Source of the DNA: Brachynemurus nebulosus
Taxonomy: Eukaryota > Arthropoda > Insecta > Neuroptera > Myrmeleontidae
NCBI GenBank assembly: GCA_035578155.1
Contig: JAPWDM010000016.1
Coordinates: forward strand, 12,692,608 to 12,756,607
DNA: 64,000 bases
Reading direction: 5' to 3'
How positions within the stretch are numbered: the stretch's first letter is position 1; every line of letters begins with the position of its first letter. The notes beneath the pieces were generated by a model. That model searched no databases. It saw nothing but the letters and a program-made list of their open reading frames with translations, and had not been told where the DNA came from. The translations under genes were made by a program, and so were the position numbers. Shown here one piece after another: positions 49,540 through 59,998 of the stretch.

Positions 49540-51215
49540 AATAAGAACGTTTACCTGAAAAAAATTTTGCTTAAATACCAAAAATTTGAAAACTTGTCAA
49601 TTGTGATTACTAATGGCTATATGTGCGTGTTTTTTTTTTTTTTTTTTTTTTGTTATAAAAGAAATTTTTTTAAAGTGAACTGCTAAAACTTCTTTTGACT
49701 ATCACCCCCATATAGCCTTGCCAAAACTTCAATTAGATGCATTTCAATATTAACTGAAATTTCTTAATACTTAGTTACCCCTTTAATTGGGTCACGTGAT
49801 TCACTGAAGCCCTAGACTGTGGGATCACCTATTTCTTTTATGGAATTTTGCATAACTCAAGCAGAGACATAAAATTAAAAATTTTCTTTTTGAGTGGTTC
49901 TCACACTACGTAAGTATTTTCGATATCAGTAAGATTAGCACTTACTGATTACTTACCACGTCTTTAGATAACACTTTTAAAGGGACTTTACTGAAAGAAG
50001 TTGATATGAGTCTAATGAGCCATGACATAGGAATCTATCAGATTGTATATCCGTGAAGGTGTTATATGTAAACTAATAATGTTCACAGTTAAGTTTAGTA
50101 TGTAATTATCACAATTGTAAAATTGTGTGAGTGTAAAATAAAATTTGTACAACAAATTGTCTTAAAATTCATAAACTATATCTACCAGAAGGGAGCAATT
50201 TAATATTAAATAACTAGATTTTCAGATAAAGACTAATAAGAGTTAATATATTTTGGACTGATTTTTAGAGAATATTGTATCTGAGGCATTAAATATATTA
50301 CACTAATAATAAAAAAATATCTATTAGATAGAAACCTCTGGTCTGGTTTTTTCCTATACCCTAGATTAGTTTGCAAGCTAGCTAATTCCAATAACTAATA
50401 GGGCGAAACCTCAATGTAAAAGAATGTAGTTGATTTCTTTATCAATAAAACTCAGAAAATGTAGTCTAAACAATGACAAAAGTGGTTCCTAGAAACATCC
50501 TGCTCGGGCAAATTTCATTTCAGGTACAAGCAGGTTACTTCCTGTTCGGGTAAATATGAGAATACCAACCTGCAATTGTTCAGTTTTGGAAAATTTTTCC
50601 TTTCAGCCAGTGTATATTTCCCTTATAAAATCTTGATCAAACGCATATTTAGTGGGAACCTAATTTGAGAAAAAAATTTTTTTTTGTCTACCATCTCGAT
50701 GTTGAACATCTAATTAATACGAAACAAAGAGTAGAATCGCCCGCATCTAAATAGAGATACAATATATTGATCCGAACAGTCGGTAATCCGGTTGCATTGT
50801 ATTCGATGTATGATATCCCCTCCCACCGTCATCGGATCAGGTTTCAGGGGCGGATGTCCTTGGTTATCGTTTTTATCCATATTTTATCACCTATTACCAC
50901 AGAAGATGTGTGTATTTTTTGGAATAAATTTATAATATAAACATTGACTGCAGTCACTATCGTTTTTTTATTAGTTAAGAGTCCTTTCAGTTAAATTGCA
51001 ACAAATTTGAGTTGTATAAAATACAAAATCCAGAAAAAATATAGATCTTAAATGTAATATGGTAAGACAATTTGAGGAATAAAATAAGTTTAATTTATAT
51101 TATTACTTAATATCTTTTTATTATAGTTTTAAAATCAGTTAAAATTACCAATAAAAATTTTCGTTTCATTTTTATTGCGTTTACTTGTTAATAAAAGGTT
51201 TTGTATTATTACTGA
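49540..51215. other. No gene recognised upstream of the ORF cluster
   Basis: No frame over 60 codons. It includes poly-T near 49.63 kb and a pair of half-similar segments (CATCCTGCTCGGGCAAATTT and ACTTCCTGTTCGGGTAAATA near 50.50-50.55 kb). Confidence 0.5.
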
Positions 51216-51219
51216 AAAA

Positions 51220-51253
51220 TATTTAAAGTTCGATTACTTTGTCTATTTCATTG
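51220..51253 (+). promoter_or_regulatory. Core promoter of the first cluster ORF
   Basis: TATTTAAAG lies 30 bp upstream of TCATTG, a fair match to the arthropod initiator TCAKTY. The ATG follows 20 bp later. Confidence 0.5.
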
Positions 51254-51269
51254 GCAGTGTATTGGCAAA

Positions 51270-51719
51270 ATGTCTGAACAACACGGTGTTGAGTTAAGTA
51301 TAAGTGATCTGTGGACCACTTTTACTGCCACTGATGAGACAATGGATCCGGTTTTGGAGAAGTTGAATAAACTTGGTGCTGGTAAACCATTCAAATCGCT
51401 ATCTACGCTCAAACGGTATGAAACGTGGAAAATTCTTGACGTACGACGCATGGAAACTCGATATGGGCCAGCGGTTGTGCTGGAACTTGCAGATGCTCAA
51501 GTGTTCTTTCCAAAACGATTCGCGGATTTGGATGAGCAGACCATGCAATGTTTACGTACAGGAAATATTTTATTAGATATAAAGGCACTGATTCTAGTGG
51601 TTTTTTACATATTGTGGAATTTAGTAAATAGCTATCACATGTATGATGTTAGGTGTAAGATTAAGGAAACTGTCAGATGTGAAAATGAATTGATTTACTT
51701 TTTAATTTTAACATTGTAG
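51270..51719 (+). CDS. Small protein, possible OB-like; cluster ORF 1
   Basis: 149 codons, ATG start, AATAAA at 51737. Residues 1-105 look like a real folded domain (LWTTFTATDETMDPVLEKL, then PFKSLSTLKRYETWKILDVR, then YGPAVVLELADAQVFFPKRF). An alternation of strand-like segments ending in a 'VFFPKRFA' strand recalls small single-strand-binding OB-like proteins that recur in arthropod genomes; this is memory and not a search. From about residue 107 the sequence turns hydrophobic and odd (LILVVFYILW) and may be out of frame or a lost 3' end. It sits upstream of three more intronless same-strand ORFs. Function unknown. Confidence 0.55.
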   Translation: MSEQHGVELSISDLWTTFTATDETMDPVLEKLNKLGAGKPFKSLSTLKRYETWKILDVRRMETRYGPAVVLELADAQVFFPKRFADLDEQTMQCLRTGNILLDIKALILVVFYILWNLVNSYHMYDVRCKIKETVRCENELIYFLILTL

Positions 51720-52050
51720 ACGTATATTTTATTAAAAATAAATTATTTTACGTATAAATTCTAAATATTGTTCTTATTTTACAACACATTAAAATCCTCA
51801 AATTATATCTTGAATTATGATAAGACTCTTAGTAGGTATGGGGCTAGTTGGCAACGCAGTGTAATTGCCTATATTCAGGAGAAAGTATTTTAATGTTGGT
51901 TTTGAGTAGGTATGTGGTCACCTGACACTTGGATATGGCTTTTCATTCATTTTTCTGAACTAATTTCCGAATCGAAAGAGCGTAATGGGGGCAAAATGTG
52001 TAAACCGGATGTCAACCGCTACTTTATGGAGTAAAATGAGCAACTCAGAT
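51720..52050. other. Spacer between cluster ORFs 1 and 2
   Basis: Poly(A) signal at 51737, then AT-rich sequence without a gene. Confidence 0.5.
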
Positions 52051-52088
52051 GTGGTGGTGGTGGTGGTGGCGGCGGTGGTGGTGGTGGA
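52051..52088. repeat. (GGT)n/(GGC)n tract upstream of a TATA box
   Basis: 38 bp of GGT/GGC repeats ending directly before TATATAAG. G-rich on the plus strand and able to form a quadruplex in principle. A long CCA-rich tract follows the next ORF. Confidence 0.9.
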
Positions 52089-52089
52089 G

Positions 52090-52097
52090 TATATAAG
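52090..52097 (+). promoter_or_regulatory. TATA box of cluster ORF 2
   Basis: TATATAAG, 71 bp before the ATG at 52161. No good initiator motif is visible at the expected start site near 52120. Confidence 0.55.
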
Positions 52098-52160
52098 TAA
52101 TCGCTAACACAATTCTGAATTAATCTTGTAAGACTAGTTGAGCTTTACACATCTATTATA

Positions 52161-53027
52161 ATGTTTGAGTGTACGCAGTGCTATAAAAGCTTCTCGCGGA
52201 AAGATTCTCTTTCACGTCATATAAGAGATACACATATGCGGGAATTTTCACCAAAAAGGTTTGAAAATAGTTACTCTTTTGATCCGCTAAAAAGACAAAT
52301 ATTAGACACGGCTGATGACTTATCTAGTTATGATACCGGGAGGAATGATGTTGATGATGAATTTCTAAACAATAAAGTTGAAAAAAGGTCCAATCCACTT
52401 GAACAAAGAATTGAAGCTGCATCAAAAGCAATTCAAACTAAATTTAACAATTTAAGAAATCAAAATAATGTTTACACACCCAGCGATGAGTCTAATAACC
52501 GGGTTTTAACCACTTCTGATAGTGAAACTGTTATCATTCCCAAGTTAACTACAGCTCTGCAAACTCTTTTGGATATTTTATTAATCAAAGAAACTCAAAA
52601 TAAAGGTGAGGAATCTAATAAACGAATAGCAATAAAACGTCCAGTCAATTCAACGGGCCAAGAACTACTTGCTAAGCGTATCAAATACAACGGCTCGGAA
52701 AATGCTAATGGGCAATCGAAAAAAATAAAATACTGGCATAATCCTAATACTTTAATAGATGAATTACGACGTTTATACGAGACTTCAGAGACTGGTGAAA
52801 AAATACTCAATATTATTCGGAGTTTAGAGGAAAATAAAAACATGTTGTTTAACGTTGACGATAGTGAAGCTTTAATCGAAGAGTTAGACGCTTTAAGAGA
52901 AACTACTGACGGTCAAGAAATATTCTCTATACTTCGTGAACTTCAAAAGGCTGATGTTATTGAGCCACTAGGTGATTATCTGGATGAAACTGATACAGAA
53001 GATGCTAGCGATTATGATGATGATTAA
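52161..53027 (+). CDS. C2H2 finger protein with duplicated module; cluster ORF 2
   Basis: 288 codons, intronless, the longest credible ORF here. Residues 4-25 form one C2H2 finger (C-X2-C-X12-H-X4-H; CTQC...HIRDTH). Residues 30-150 are polar and low in order. A basic two-part stretch (KRPVN...LLAKRIK) near 150-175 could be a nuclear signal. Two similar helical modules follow at about 198-223 (LIDELRRLYETSETGEKILN) and 238-262 (LIEELDALRETTDGQEIFSI). The tail is very acidic (DETDTEDASDYDDD). A nuclear DNA-binding or regulatory role is reasonable but inferred. Its neighbours are unrelated small ORFs with their own promoters, as in compact viral or large-transposon genomes. Confidence 0.75.
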   Translation: MFECTQCYKSFSRKDSLSRHIRDTHMREFSPKRFENSYSFDPLKRQILDTADDLSSYDTGRNDVDDEFLNNKVEKRSNPLEQRIEAASKAIQTKFNNLRNQNNVYTPSDESNNRVLTTSDSETVIIPKLTTALQTLLDILLIKETQNKGEESNKRIAIKRPVNSTGQELLAKRIKYNGSENANGQSKKIKYWHNPNTLIDELRRLYETSETGEKILNIIRSLEENKNMLFNVDDSEALIEELDALRETTDGQEIFSILRELQKADVIEPLGDYLDETDTEDASDYDDD

Positions 53028-53130
53028 TTTAGATATTACGTTCAACAAACACCGCGAGATGTCACCACTGATTCATTGTCTACAGTAAATTGCTACTTCG
53101 ATTGAATTAATGATAAAGTTGTTCACTTCA

Positions 53131-53345
53131 GCTGCAAACACCGCTGCTACCGCGCCACTGCCAAAACCGCCACACAACCTCCGCCACCACCACACAAACA
53201 CCACCACACAACCGCCACCGCTACAACCGTCACACATATACCACCGCCACCACCACAAAACCACCACAACCACCACACAAACACCGCCACACATATACCA
53301 CCACCACACAACTGCCACAACCGCAACACAACCACCGCATTTGTG
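53131..53345. repeat. CCA/CAACCACC-rich imperfect repeat
   Basis: About 215 bp of C/A-rich triplets (CCACCACCACA, CAACCGCCACCGC). Open frames on both strands here (Thr/Pro/His-rich or Trp/Val/Gly-rich) are by-products. It mirrors the GGT tract before ORF 2, so the ORF is bracketed by inverted GGT/ACC-rich sequences. Confidence 0.9.
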
Positions 53346-53416
53346 TGTTACGTCACCACCGCTATATAGTTTGCTGAGTTATACTCCAGCTCATACACCT
53401 TATCATGGTTGAAGGG

Positions 53417-53425
53417 TATAAAATA
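53417..53425 (+). promoter_or_regulatory. TATA box of cluster ORF 3
   Basis: TATAAAATAG preceded by GG, about 115 bp upstream of the chosen ATG. An alternative TATATAG lies at 53363, in GCTATATAGTTTGC. Confidence 0.5.
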
Positions 53426-53533
53426 GTTGAACTTTTATTATAAAATATTATCTATTTACTGGTGGTTATCAAAGAGTTAACATCTCTTTCGCTGAAAAAA
53501 CAATTTCGTGGTAAAAAAATTGCATTTCGAACC

Positions 53534-53710
53534 ATGATAATTTACAATTCAGAGCAGTCCACCGCTAGAGAACCTAGCAAAGGACTTTCGAAACCTAAGA
53601 TCACTAAACGTAAAACTTTTAAGCGACAACACATTCCACCCGAAAATTTAGCATTCCTTAAATCACTAGGTCTTAAAGTGAAAAGAACATGGTACTCACC
53701 AATGTGCTAA
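53534..53710 (+). CDS. Short basic protein; cluster ORF 3
   Basis: 58 codons from the first in-frame ATG. The frame is open further upstream from 53462, but only with a GTG. Composition is strongly basic (KPKITKRKTFKRQ), ending in ENLAFLKSLGLKVKRTW. The small size and lysine/arginine content suggest nucleic-acid binding; no named family recognised. It lies 164 bp upstream of ORF 4 on the same strand with its own TATA box, which favours a real gene over a chance frame. Confidence 0.5.
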   Translation: MIIYNSEQSTAREPSKGLSKPKITKRKTFKRQHIPPENLAFLKSLGLKVKRTWYSPMC

Positions 53711-53819
53711 ATATTATTAACAGTTTGTAATTTGATGGTCAACTAGCAATAGCTATTAGTAGCCATTTTCGAATACATTCCACAAATTAACTAACTATCC
53801 CCACCACTTTTAATTATTC

Positions 53820-53856
53820 TATATAAAGTTGTGGATTGTGTGAATAATTTCAGTTC
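53820..53856 (+). promoter_or_regulatory. TATA box plus arthropod initiator of ORF 4
   Basis: TATATAAAG followed 30 bp later by TCAGTT (arthropod Inr TCAKTY), with the ATG 24 bp downstream. The spacing is the canonical TATA-to-start distance. Confidence 0.7.
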
Positions 53857-53873
53857 TACGGCGGCGGTAAAAA

Positions 53874-54359
53874 ATGGCGTTTCTTGACATACAAGGCTAT
53901 CAAGGAGCTAACAACGAATTTTATTTTAAAGAAGTTGGTATTGCTGCAGAAAATTCAGATGATATATTACATCTTATATTCGACGCACCGTTTGATTTCA
54001 ACGAGTTGCCGAAGAAATATCAACGAGTAGCCCGTTGGCTTTGCCGAAATTGGCATGGGATACCTTGGTCGTATGGATTTATTCCGTACAAAAAACTTCA
54101 TATCATATTGAAACCTATATTAAAGAAGTATGATGTTATATACGTCAAGGGCGGTGAAAAGAAGAAATGGATATCAAGTTTGTTTGATGGTACCGAAAAC
54201 CAGCCGTGGATTCTGAATTTAGAAGAAATATTTGATGTACCGAAGATTTCCATTCTGCGAGATGAATATTATTCAAGACGCTGTATGCTTCATTCAGATA
54301 AAATTTGTTCATTAGAAAATTGTATTCTTTTAAAAAATTTTTATATGGAAAATAAATAG
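53874..54359 (+). CDS. Conserved-looking protein, possible RNase H-like fold; cluster ORF 4
   Basis: 161 codons, ATG in good context (AAAAATGG), AATAAA at 54435. The N terminus AFLDIQGYQGANNEFYFKEV looks like a beta-hairpin start with an Asp at position 5, as in RNase H-like/DEDD nucleases. Further motifs are YQRVARWLCRNWHGIPWSYG, KKYDVIYVKGGEKKKWI and a Cys-rich tail (RRCMLHSDKICSLENC). I recall many arthropod predicted proteins opening with 'AFLDIQGF' and containing 'YVKG..K..W', often near PolB-less virus-like gene sets, but cannot confirm. Catalytic activity is not shown. Likely part of one mobile or viral unit with ORFs 1-3. Confidence 0.65.
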   Translation: MAFLDIQGYQGANNEFYFKEVGIAAENSDDILHLIFDAPFDFNELPKKYQRVARWLCRNWHGIPWSYGFIPYKKLHIILKPILKKYDVIYVKGGEKKKWISSLFDGTENQPWILNLEEIFDVPKISILRDEYYSRRCMLHSDKICSLENCILLKNFYMENK

Positions 54360-54440
54360 ATTTTAAGTAATATATAGATTTAAGAAATTTATTTATTTAT
54401 TTATTTTTTTTTTTTTTTGTATACATATTCTATAAATAAA

Positions 54441-55260
54441 ATTAAAAGAAAAAAAATTATGTGCGTTTTATTTAATTATTACGCTGAATTCCCCTACTTT
54501 TTACAGCAAGAAGTTACTTTCATTAACTTATAAGAGTATTAACAAAAATCTTATGAAATTTATTATTCTAATTGAAAAACATATTTCATGATACACCCTG
54601 TATACTAAAATATTTATTAAAAATACTAAATATACACCCGTTATATATTATATGTGATATTATATATTAATATAATATATGTATCTATTACATCATCATA
54701 AATAGTTAGCTGGAAAATCTTAAATAAACAAACTGAACTTAAAATAAACAAATTAATCGTATAAAGTGCTGACTCATATACAAAAATTGTACCTCTGAGG
54801 TACAGCTGACACCCAAATTTCCGGTAGTACAGTAGCGGTCAGAAATCTGGAGTCTGGACCCTGGAGACTGAAGTCATGATTGCGGCTAGCATTTGGTATA
54901 GTGCCCCCACAAAATTTAGCGGCCTCCTAATTTTCGTTTACGATGACCAGAATTTTTACAACGCAAATGTTAAGCCATAAATTTAAAATTCCGAGAAATT
55001 CATTTCGTATTCAAAATCTAACAAAGAAACTGATGACTCAGCAAAATCTTAAATAAATAATTTTAAAATTATTACATGATTCAAAATTATTATATAAATA
55101 AACAAATATAACAAAAATCCCCGCTTGTATGAGTCATAGAATAATTATAATTCAGCTAAGATAAACAAACTTATACTGATAACAATTCTTGGAAGCGGCC
55201 TCCCAATTTTCGTTTAAGATGACGCAATTAAGTGAAGCCAAGATTTGCACGTAATAAGCA
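54441..55260. other. No gene recognised
   Basis: AT-rich. It contains TACACCCTGTATAC near 54.59 kb, the inverted counterpart of the TATACAGGGTGTA near 45.59 kb. Confidence 0.5.
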
Positions 55261-55264
55261 CAGC

Positions 55265-55610
55265 ACGCTTCAAAAAGTGATCGGACACCTTTTTGGTCAA
55301 GGGGGCTCGCACTTTTGACACCGCAGTGTACCAAAAATTTAAGTACAGTACGGTGTCAAAAGTTTGGGGCCACCCCCGAGTTAGGGTATTCCCCACATTT
55401 TGACGTGGTAGTTCGTTTAAGATGATGCAATTAAGGCAAGCTCGTGTTGGGGTCAAGGTTTGCACGTACAGTACGCTTCAAAAAGTGATCGGACACCTTT
55501 TTGCCCAGGGGGGCCCGCACTTTTGACACGGCAGTGTACCAAAAATTTAAGTACAGTACGGTGTCAAAAGTTTGGGGCCACCCCCGAGTCAGGGTATCCC
55601 CACATCAAAT
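55265..55610. repeat. 208-bp tandem duplication
   Basis: ACGCTTCAAAAAGTGATCGG begins at 55265 and 55473. Each copy continues with CACTTTTGACACCG.AGTGTA, AAGTACAGTACGGTGTCAAA and GGGGCCACCCCCGAGT. Each half also contains internal inverted words (CACTTTTGACACCG facing CGGTGTCAAAAGT). A diverged relative occurs near 30.85-30.96 kb. Confidence 0.9.
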
Positions 55611-55629
55611 TGTAACCTAAAATTCAGTC

Positions 55630-55672
55630 TGCGCATGCGTCGTGTACTTAAATTCAGTCTGCGCATGCGTTA
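55630..55672. repeat. Short tandem repeat with GCGCATGCG
   Basis: AAATTCAGTCTGCGCATGCG occurs twice, 29 bp apart; each contains the palindrome CGCATGCG. Confidence 0.85.
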
Positions 55673-55679
55673 GGTTTGC

Positions 55680-57380
55680 ACTCAAAAACTACGTCAGTGC
55701 TGGCGGGTAATGGGTTAACACAAAACCAAATTGTTATAAGTAAATTGTGATGGCGCATAATGGGTTAACATAAATTAATTTGGTTGCTGGTGATGACTCA
55801 GGTCTTTGGAGTTTCAAGGCCAACAGTATGAGCGCGTGTGGGGTCAAATGTCAACAACAAATTGTAAATACATGTACCTGGTACCTGCCGGGTCAAAGGT
55901 TAAGGTTTGCACTAGTACCGTAAAGTTACACGATTTCAAACATTGGCAAAAGGGTTCAAGTTGGTTAGTTTTACGGTGTCACAGAACTCTTATAGCCTAT
56001 CTACTAATATATTTATATCAAAAATCGAAGATGATTGTCAAAACTGGCCTAACCTTCGGGGAAAGAGTAACCTTTACTAACCTCATCACTTAGTTTTTAT
56101 ATCAAAAATCGAAGTTTATTGTCATAACTACTAGCTTAACTTTCGGGCAAAGGGTAACCTTAAATACAAGTTTAACGATCGATATCGCGAGAACGAAGCG
56201 AGATTTCGAAAAATTTTATTCTTGCTTTTCGTTTTATTTTGTCAAGTTCTATAAGGAAGTGTCATCAAATTTTGGCGCCGTACTAATCGTAGTATCCCCG
56301 TAAATACCACTAAAACTGAGCATGATGACTGCTGAATATTGTGTACAAATTTGAAACCATGTTGACAAGTGTTGCCATGAATGGAAGCGACATCTGTTTG
56401 AGTTAAATCGTGACGTCATTGCGTACGTCACTACGCCAAGTCGTTTTTCCCGCCAATTTGTTCATTTAAAATTGAACAATGGTTTTAAAAATTGAAAATT
56501 TTTAGAAATTTAACAAAAATAACTAATTTATACGTAAGAACAAAGCATTTAGAATCATTTCTCAATTGAAGTCAAGTACCCTATTGTGACACCTTGGTCT
56601 ATGTAAGGGTTATGATGTCAATGACCGTCAAGCCGTATGACGCTTGTGTTTTTAATTTTTTCTGAATACATTTGTATTTTCTACAACTTAATTTTTTTCT
56701 GTAGAAGTAGTTTAATTTGAAAAATGGTCAAACTAAAAGTGTTTTAATTTCGCTATCGTGTTTTTGTTATAGTTGACAGATCTTCTCGTTAAATTGTAAA
56801 GCAATAAATTTTAAATAGATAAACACAAAATTATTAAAAAAAAAAATACAAATATTCTATGTAATAAGTGAAACATATTTCAATCATTGTTGGTATCATT
56901 GTACTTTTTTGTGTCCGCAAAGCAAAGTACCTACGTAATTAATTGAAATAAAAGTGATTCAAAACATATGATGCCTACAGTAATGTTCCCACTTAGATCC
57001 TGGAAACGATGATGGACTTTATATTTTTTCCTTGAGGACACATATGTAATTTTATTACTGCGTATATGTGTACATACACAAATATACCCACATACAGTTT
57101 CATATATACATATGTCCATATGAGAGACGCGTGCATGTGTGTGCTTTATACCTACACAATCGTCTAATTATCCTCTACACGTGGCAAGTGCCATCTGTAT
57201 GTGATAGTTTAATTTAGCGTGTTTAATTGTAATTTGGTTCAAAAACAGTTGGTTTTGTGCTGTTTCACAACAAAGGCAGTAACATGTGCTTAAATGATGA
57301 TAATAAAGCTTTAAGATATTTTACAGACGCATGGGGGTGATATGTGTCTGTGAGGGTTAAAGTGTATTGTATGCGTTACT
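55680..57380. other. Gene-poor stretch with one inverted-pair repeat
   Basis: At 56.02-56.22 kb the sequence ATATCAAAAATCGAAG..GATTGTCA, AACCTTCGGG.AAAG.GTAACC and AATACAAGTTTAACGATCGA matches, in reverse orientation, the arm near 62.70-62.90 kb. A 95-codon frame overlapping it has no recognisable motif. Confidence 0.6.
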
Positions 57381-57381
57381 G

Positions 57382-59016
57382 CAGCGGTTTCCAAACTGGG
57401 GGGCGCGCAATGTTCACCGGGGTGGCGCGGGTTAATTGCAAATATCGTTGTCGTTTTGATAAAATCATGGTTTTAAGATTATATATCATTTTGAGACACT
57501 GTAAAAACATTTAAAAAAAAAAAAAAATAATTCGCCATTGGCAGCTAGTTTTCGGAAATTGCTGATTTTTCGCCGTAAGCAGAGTAACTCGTGAAATCCT
57601 TACCTAAAATAAAAAAACAAAATTTTTTCTATTAGTAGATGCTTATAGCTTGTACTTGAACGAAAAATTACTGTTTCCGTTCATTACATCTCATTTTACA
57701 AGTAGAAAATCAACGAAAATTTTTAACAATAATCAAAATTTTTTGTTTAAAACACTATCGAAAGTTGAAAATTCATTTTTTTAAATCCCTTTGTTCAAGT
57801 ACAGCATTACTAATAAGCATTTACTAATAGAAAAATATTGTCAAAAGTTGGAATAAATTAGGTTTTTTTGCTAAAAAAAAAGACATGTAACCCTTTACCA
57901 CTGATTTTTCTGCTCGCTACTGTACGTAATATTTTAACACTAACATTTCTCAATCGGTCTCGTGTTAGCACGTAAATATGGAATACGTATCTGATCAACG
58001 GTTTCCTCTCAAGTGTCGTATAGACCTGTCGTCCGCCAAGAAAATGAGTTTATTCAGTAAAAAAATAATTTACGAATTGTTTATAAATTTCTTCAAAAGG
58101 GGGGCGACAAAGGTAAGAATTTTTCAGGGCTGCGGGAACTATTTAGAATGATTTCATTTTAAATATGTATTTAAAATACAAAATGGCATTTTGCATTTTG
58201 TATTTTAAATAAGTTCGTTCAAACCATTTTCCATTTTGTATTTAAAATGAAAATTTGAATCCATTTTACATTTAAAATGAAATTGCTTGTAGACTCAAAT
58301 TTATGTGTATAGGTATGACACTTATGACTCATATTAATCATAGAACTCGAGTTGAACGCAGTCTAACAAAGGCAAGTTAAATGTAAGCTGATTCAATTGG
58401 CTCAAATTTTTTATAACTCGAGTTGAAATGTCATTTAAGTTAAATTTATTACAATAGCTGCAGTTCTCTCAAGTCAAACTTTTCTGACTCAAGTACTCTG
58501 TTATTATCTTTAAGACACGTCGATAAGAAATGTTTTGGTATTTCGAGAAGATGATTATATGTAATTTAGAAATCGCACATGTGGCGTACTCAGTGTTCGA
58601 ATATGTTAAAGCTGAATTAAATTTTATAATATTTTTGAGTAACAATATTTCAAGAGTCAAATTTCGATTTCATATCATGCAAACTTTATAAAATTTTCTC
58701 AAAGGACTGTCCTTATTTTATTTCAGTACGTTTGACATTTTTTTAACATTTCTTTTATTAATATGAATCAAGATAAAAAATTTATGAATAAATTTGAAGT
58801 AAGAAAGCACATTGCATTTTATAATCCATTTTAAATAACTATTTTCCATTTTCTATTTTAAATATGTTTAGCAAAACCATTTTCTAGTTTGTATTTTAAA
58901 TGCATTTTTGAAAACCATTTCCCATTTTCTATTTTAAATGGTTTCTATGAACCATTTTTCCGAACCCTGGAATTTTTATAAGGGGGACGTTAGTGCACAA
59001 AGTTTGGAAACTGCTG
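57382..59016. mobile_element. hAT-type element with near-exact 8-bp TSD
   Basis: CAGCGGTTTCCAAACTGGGG and CAAAGTTTGGAAACTGCTG are inverted ends. The flanks are CGTTACTG and CATTACTG (7 of 8). It carries a nested MITE; the remaining 790 bp are non-coding. Confidence 0.85.
58125..58969. mobile_element. Nested hAT MITE with exact 8-bp TSD
   Basis: It starts CAGGGCTGCGGGAAC and ends CCATTTTTCCGAACCCTG, flanked on both sides by GAATTTTT. Removing it rejoins AGGTAAGAATTTTTATAAGG in the host element. Subterminal zones are full of CCATTTT.TATTTTAAAT words in both orientations. Confidence 0.9.
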
Positions 59017-59019
59017 CAT

Positions 59020-59758
59020 TACTGTATTTATGCCCCTGTAGTTTACTAATAAGAAATTTGTACGCACATTTCCACTGGATTTAGTGTTCAAGTGCTTATA
59101 TTGTTGGAAATTTGTATTTGACACACGAATAAATTGGAAAGGAATGATACTTACTTATTGTTAGGTTAGGATATGTATAAGTATACCAGAAGTTTATAGA
59201 TTATATTAAAGTGGTCTTTGAATATTAATTAAAGCCTATACCTAGAACCATTTATTATTTATTATACATAATATATGTATTCATTACATCTACAAGATCA
59301 TTTATGCTTACATCAATTGAACTTAATTGTATGCAAGCTATTCTCACAATAGAATTCAGATTCGATACTTACCTATTATCTATATTTTACATATCTTTTT
59401 ATATAAATTATATTATATTATATTTGCTTTGTCTATGTCTTTGACATCATTTACCTAAATAATGTATGTTTGTATTTTTTTGAAACTTATCTATCTAGAT
59501 ATAGGTAATAACAGTTAAAAGTCGTACAGTGAATCTTTAACATTATCTAATACATTTTTCACAAACTCAGATACATACTTTTAAAAATGAAAACAAAATA
59601 GAATTAAGTCAATACTTAATGCTTACAGGTATTTATCTACAATACGTTATTAATAGGTCGGTATACTCTAAACTGAAAAATTTTAAAATATAAATAAAAT
59701 TGCCTTAAATTTCGTGCCTTATCATACTATATTATTAATGTTTGAAACAAGAAATACA
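59020..59758. other. No gene recognised
   Basis: AT-rich sequence with no supportable frame. Confidence 0.5.
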
Positions 59759-59998
59759 TACTTTAAGTAGGGTTGCCAACTTTTTTTGAGAAAAATAAAG
59801 TAACTTATCTTTTAAATACGATAAAATAAAGTATTTGTCAGAAAAAAAGTACTATTTAAGTTTTGTATTGTCTTAAATACATTTTTTTGTGTTTTTAGCA
59901 CATGCTAACAATTTTTGTTATTTATGAACGTTTCATAGCTTATTTTACAATCTAAGTTTAGATTTAAATAAATAAATAAATAATTCATTTTCTATTAA

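Noticed and set aside
53073..53412. Pro/Thr/His-rich and Trp/Gly/Val-rich frames on both strands
   Set aside because: Both are by-products of the CCA-rich tract; no start context, no family, and they overlap each other on opposite strands.
53462..53533. GTG-initiated extension of cluster ORF 3
   Set aside because: GTG starts are not expected in a eukaryotic or insect-viral gene; the first in-frame ATG at 53534 was used.
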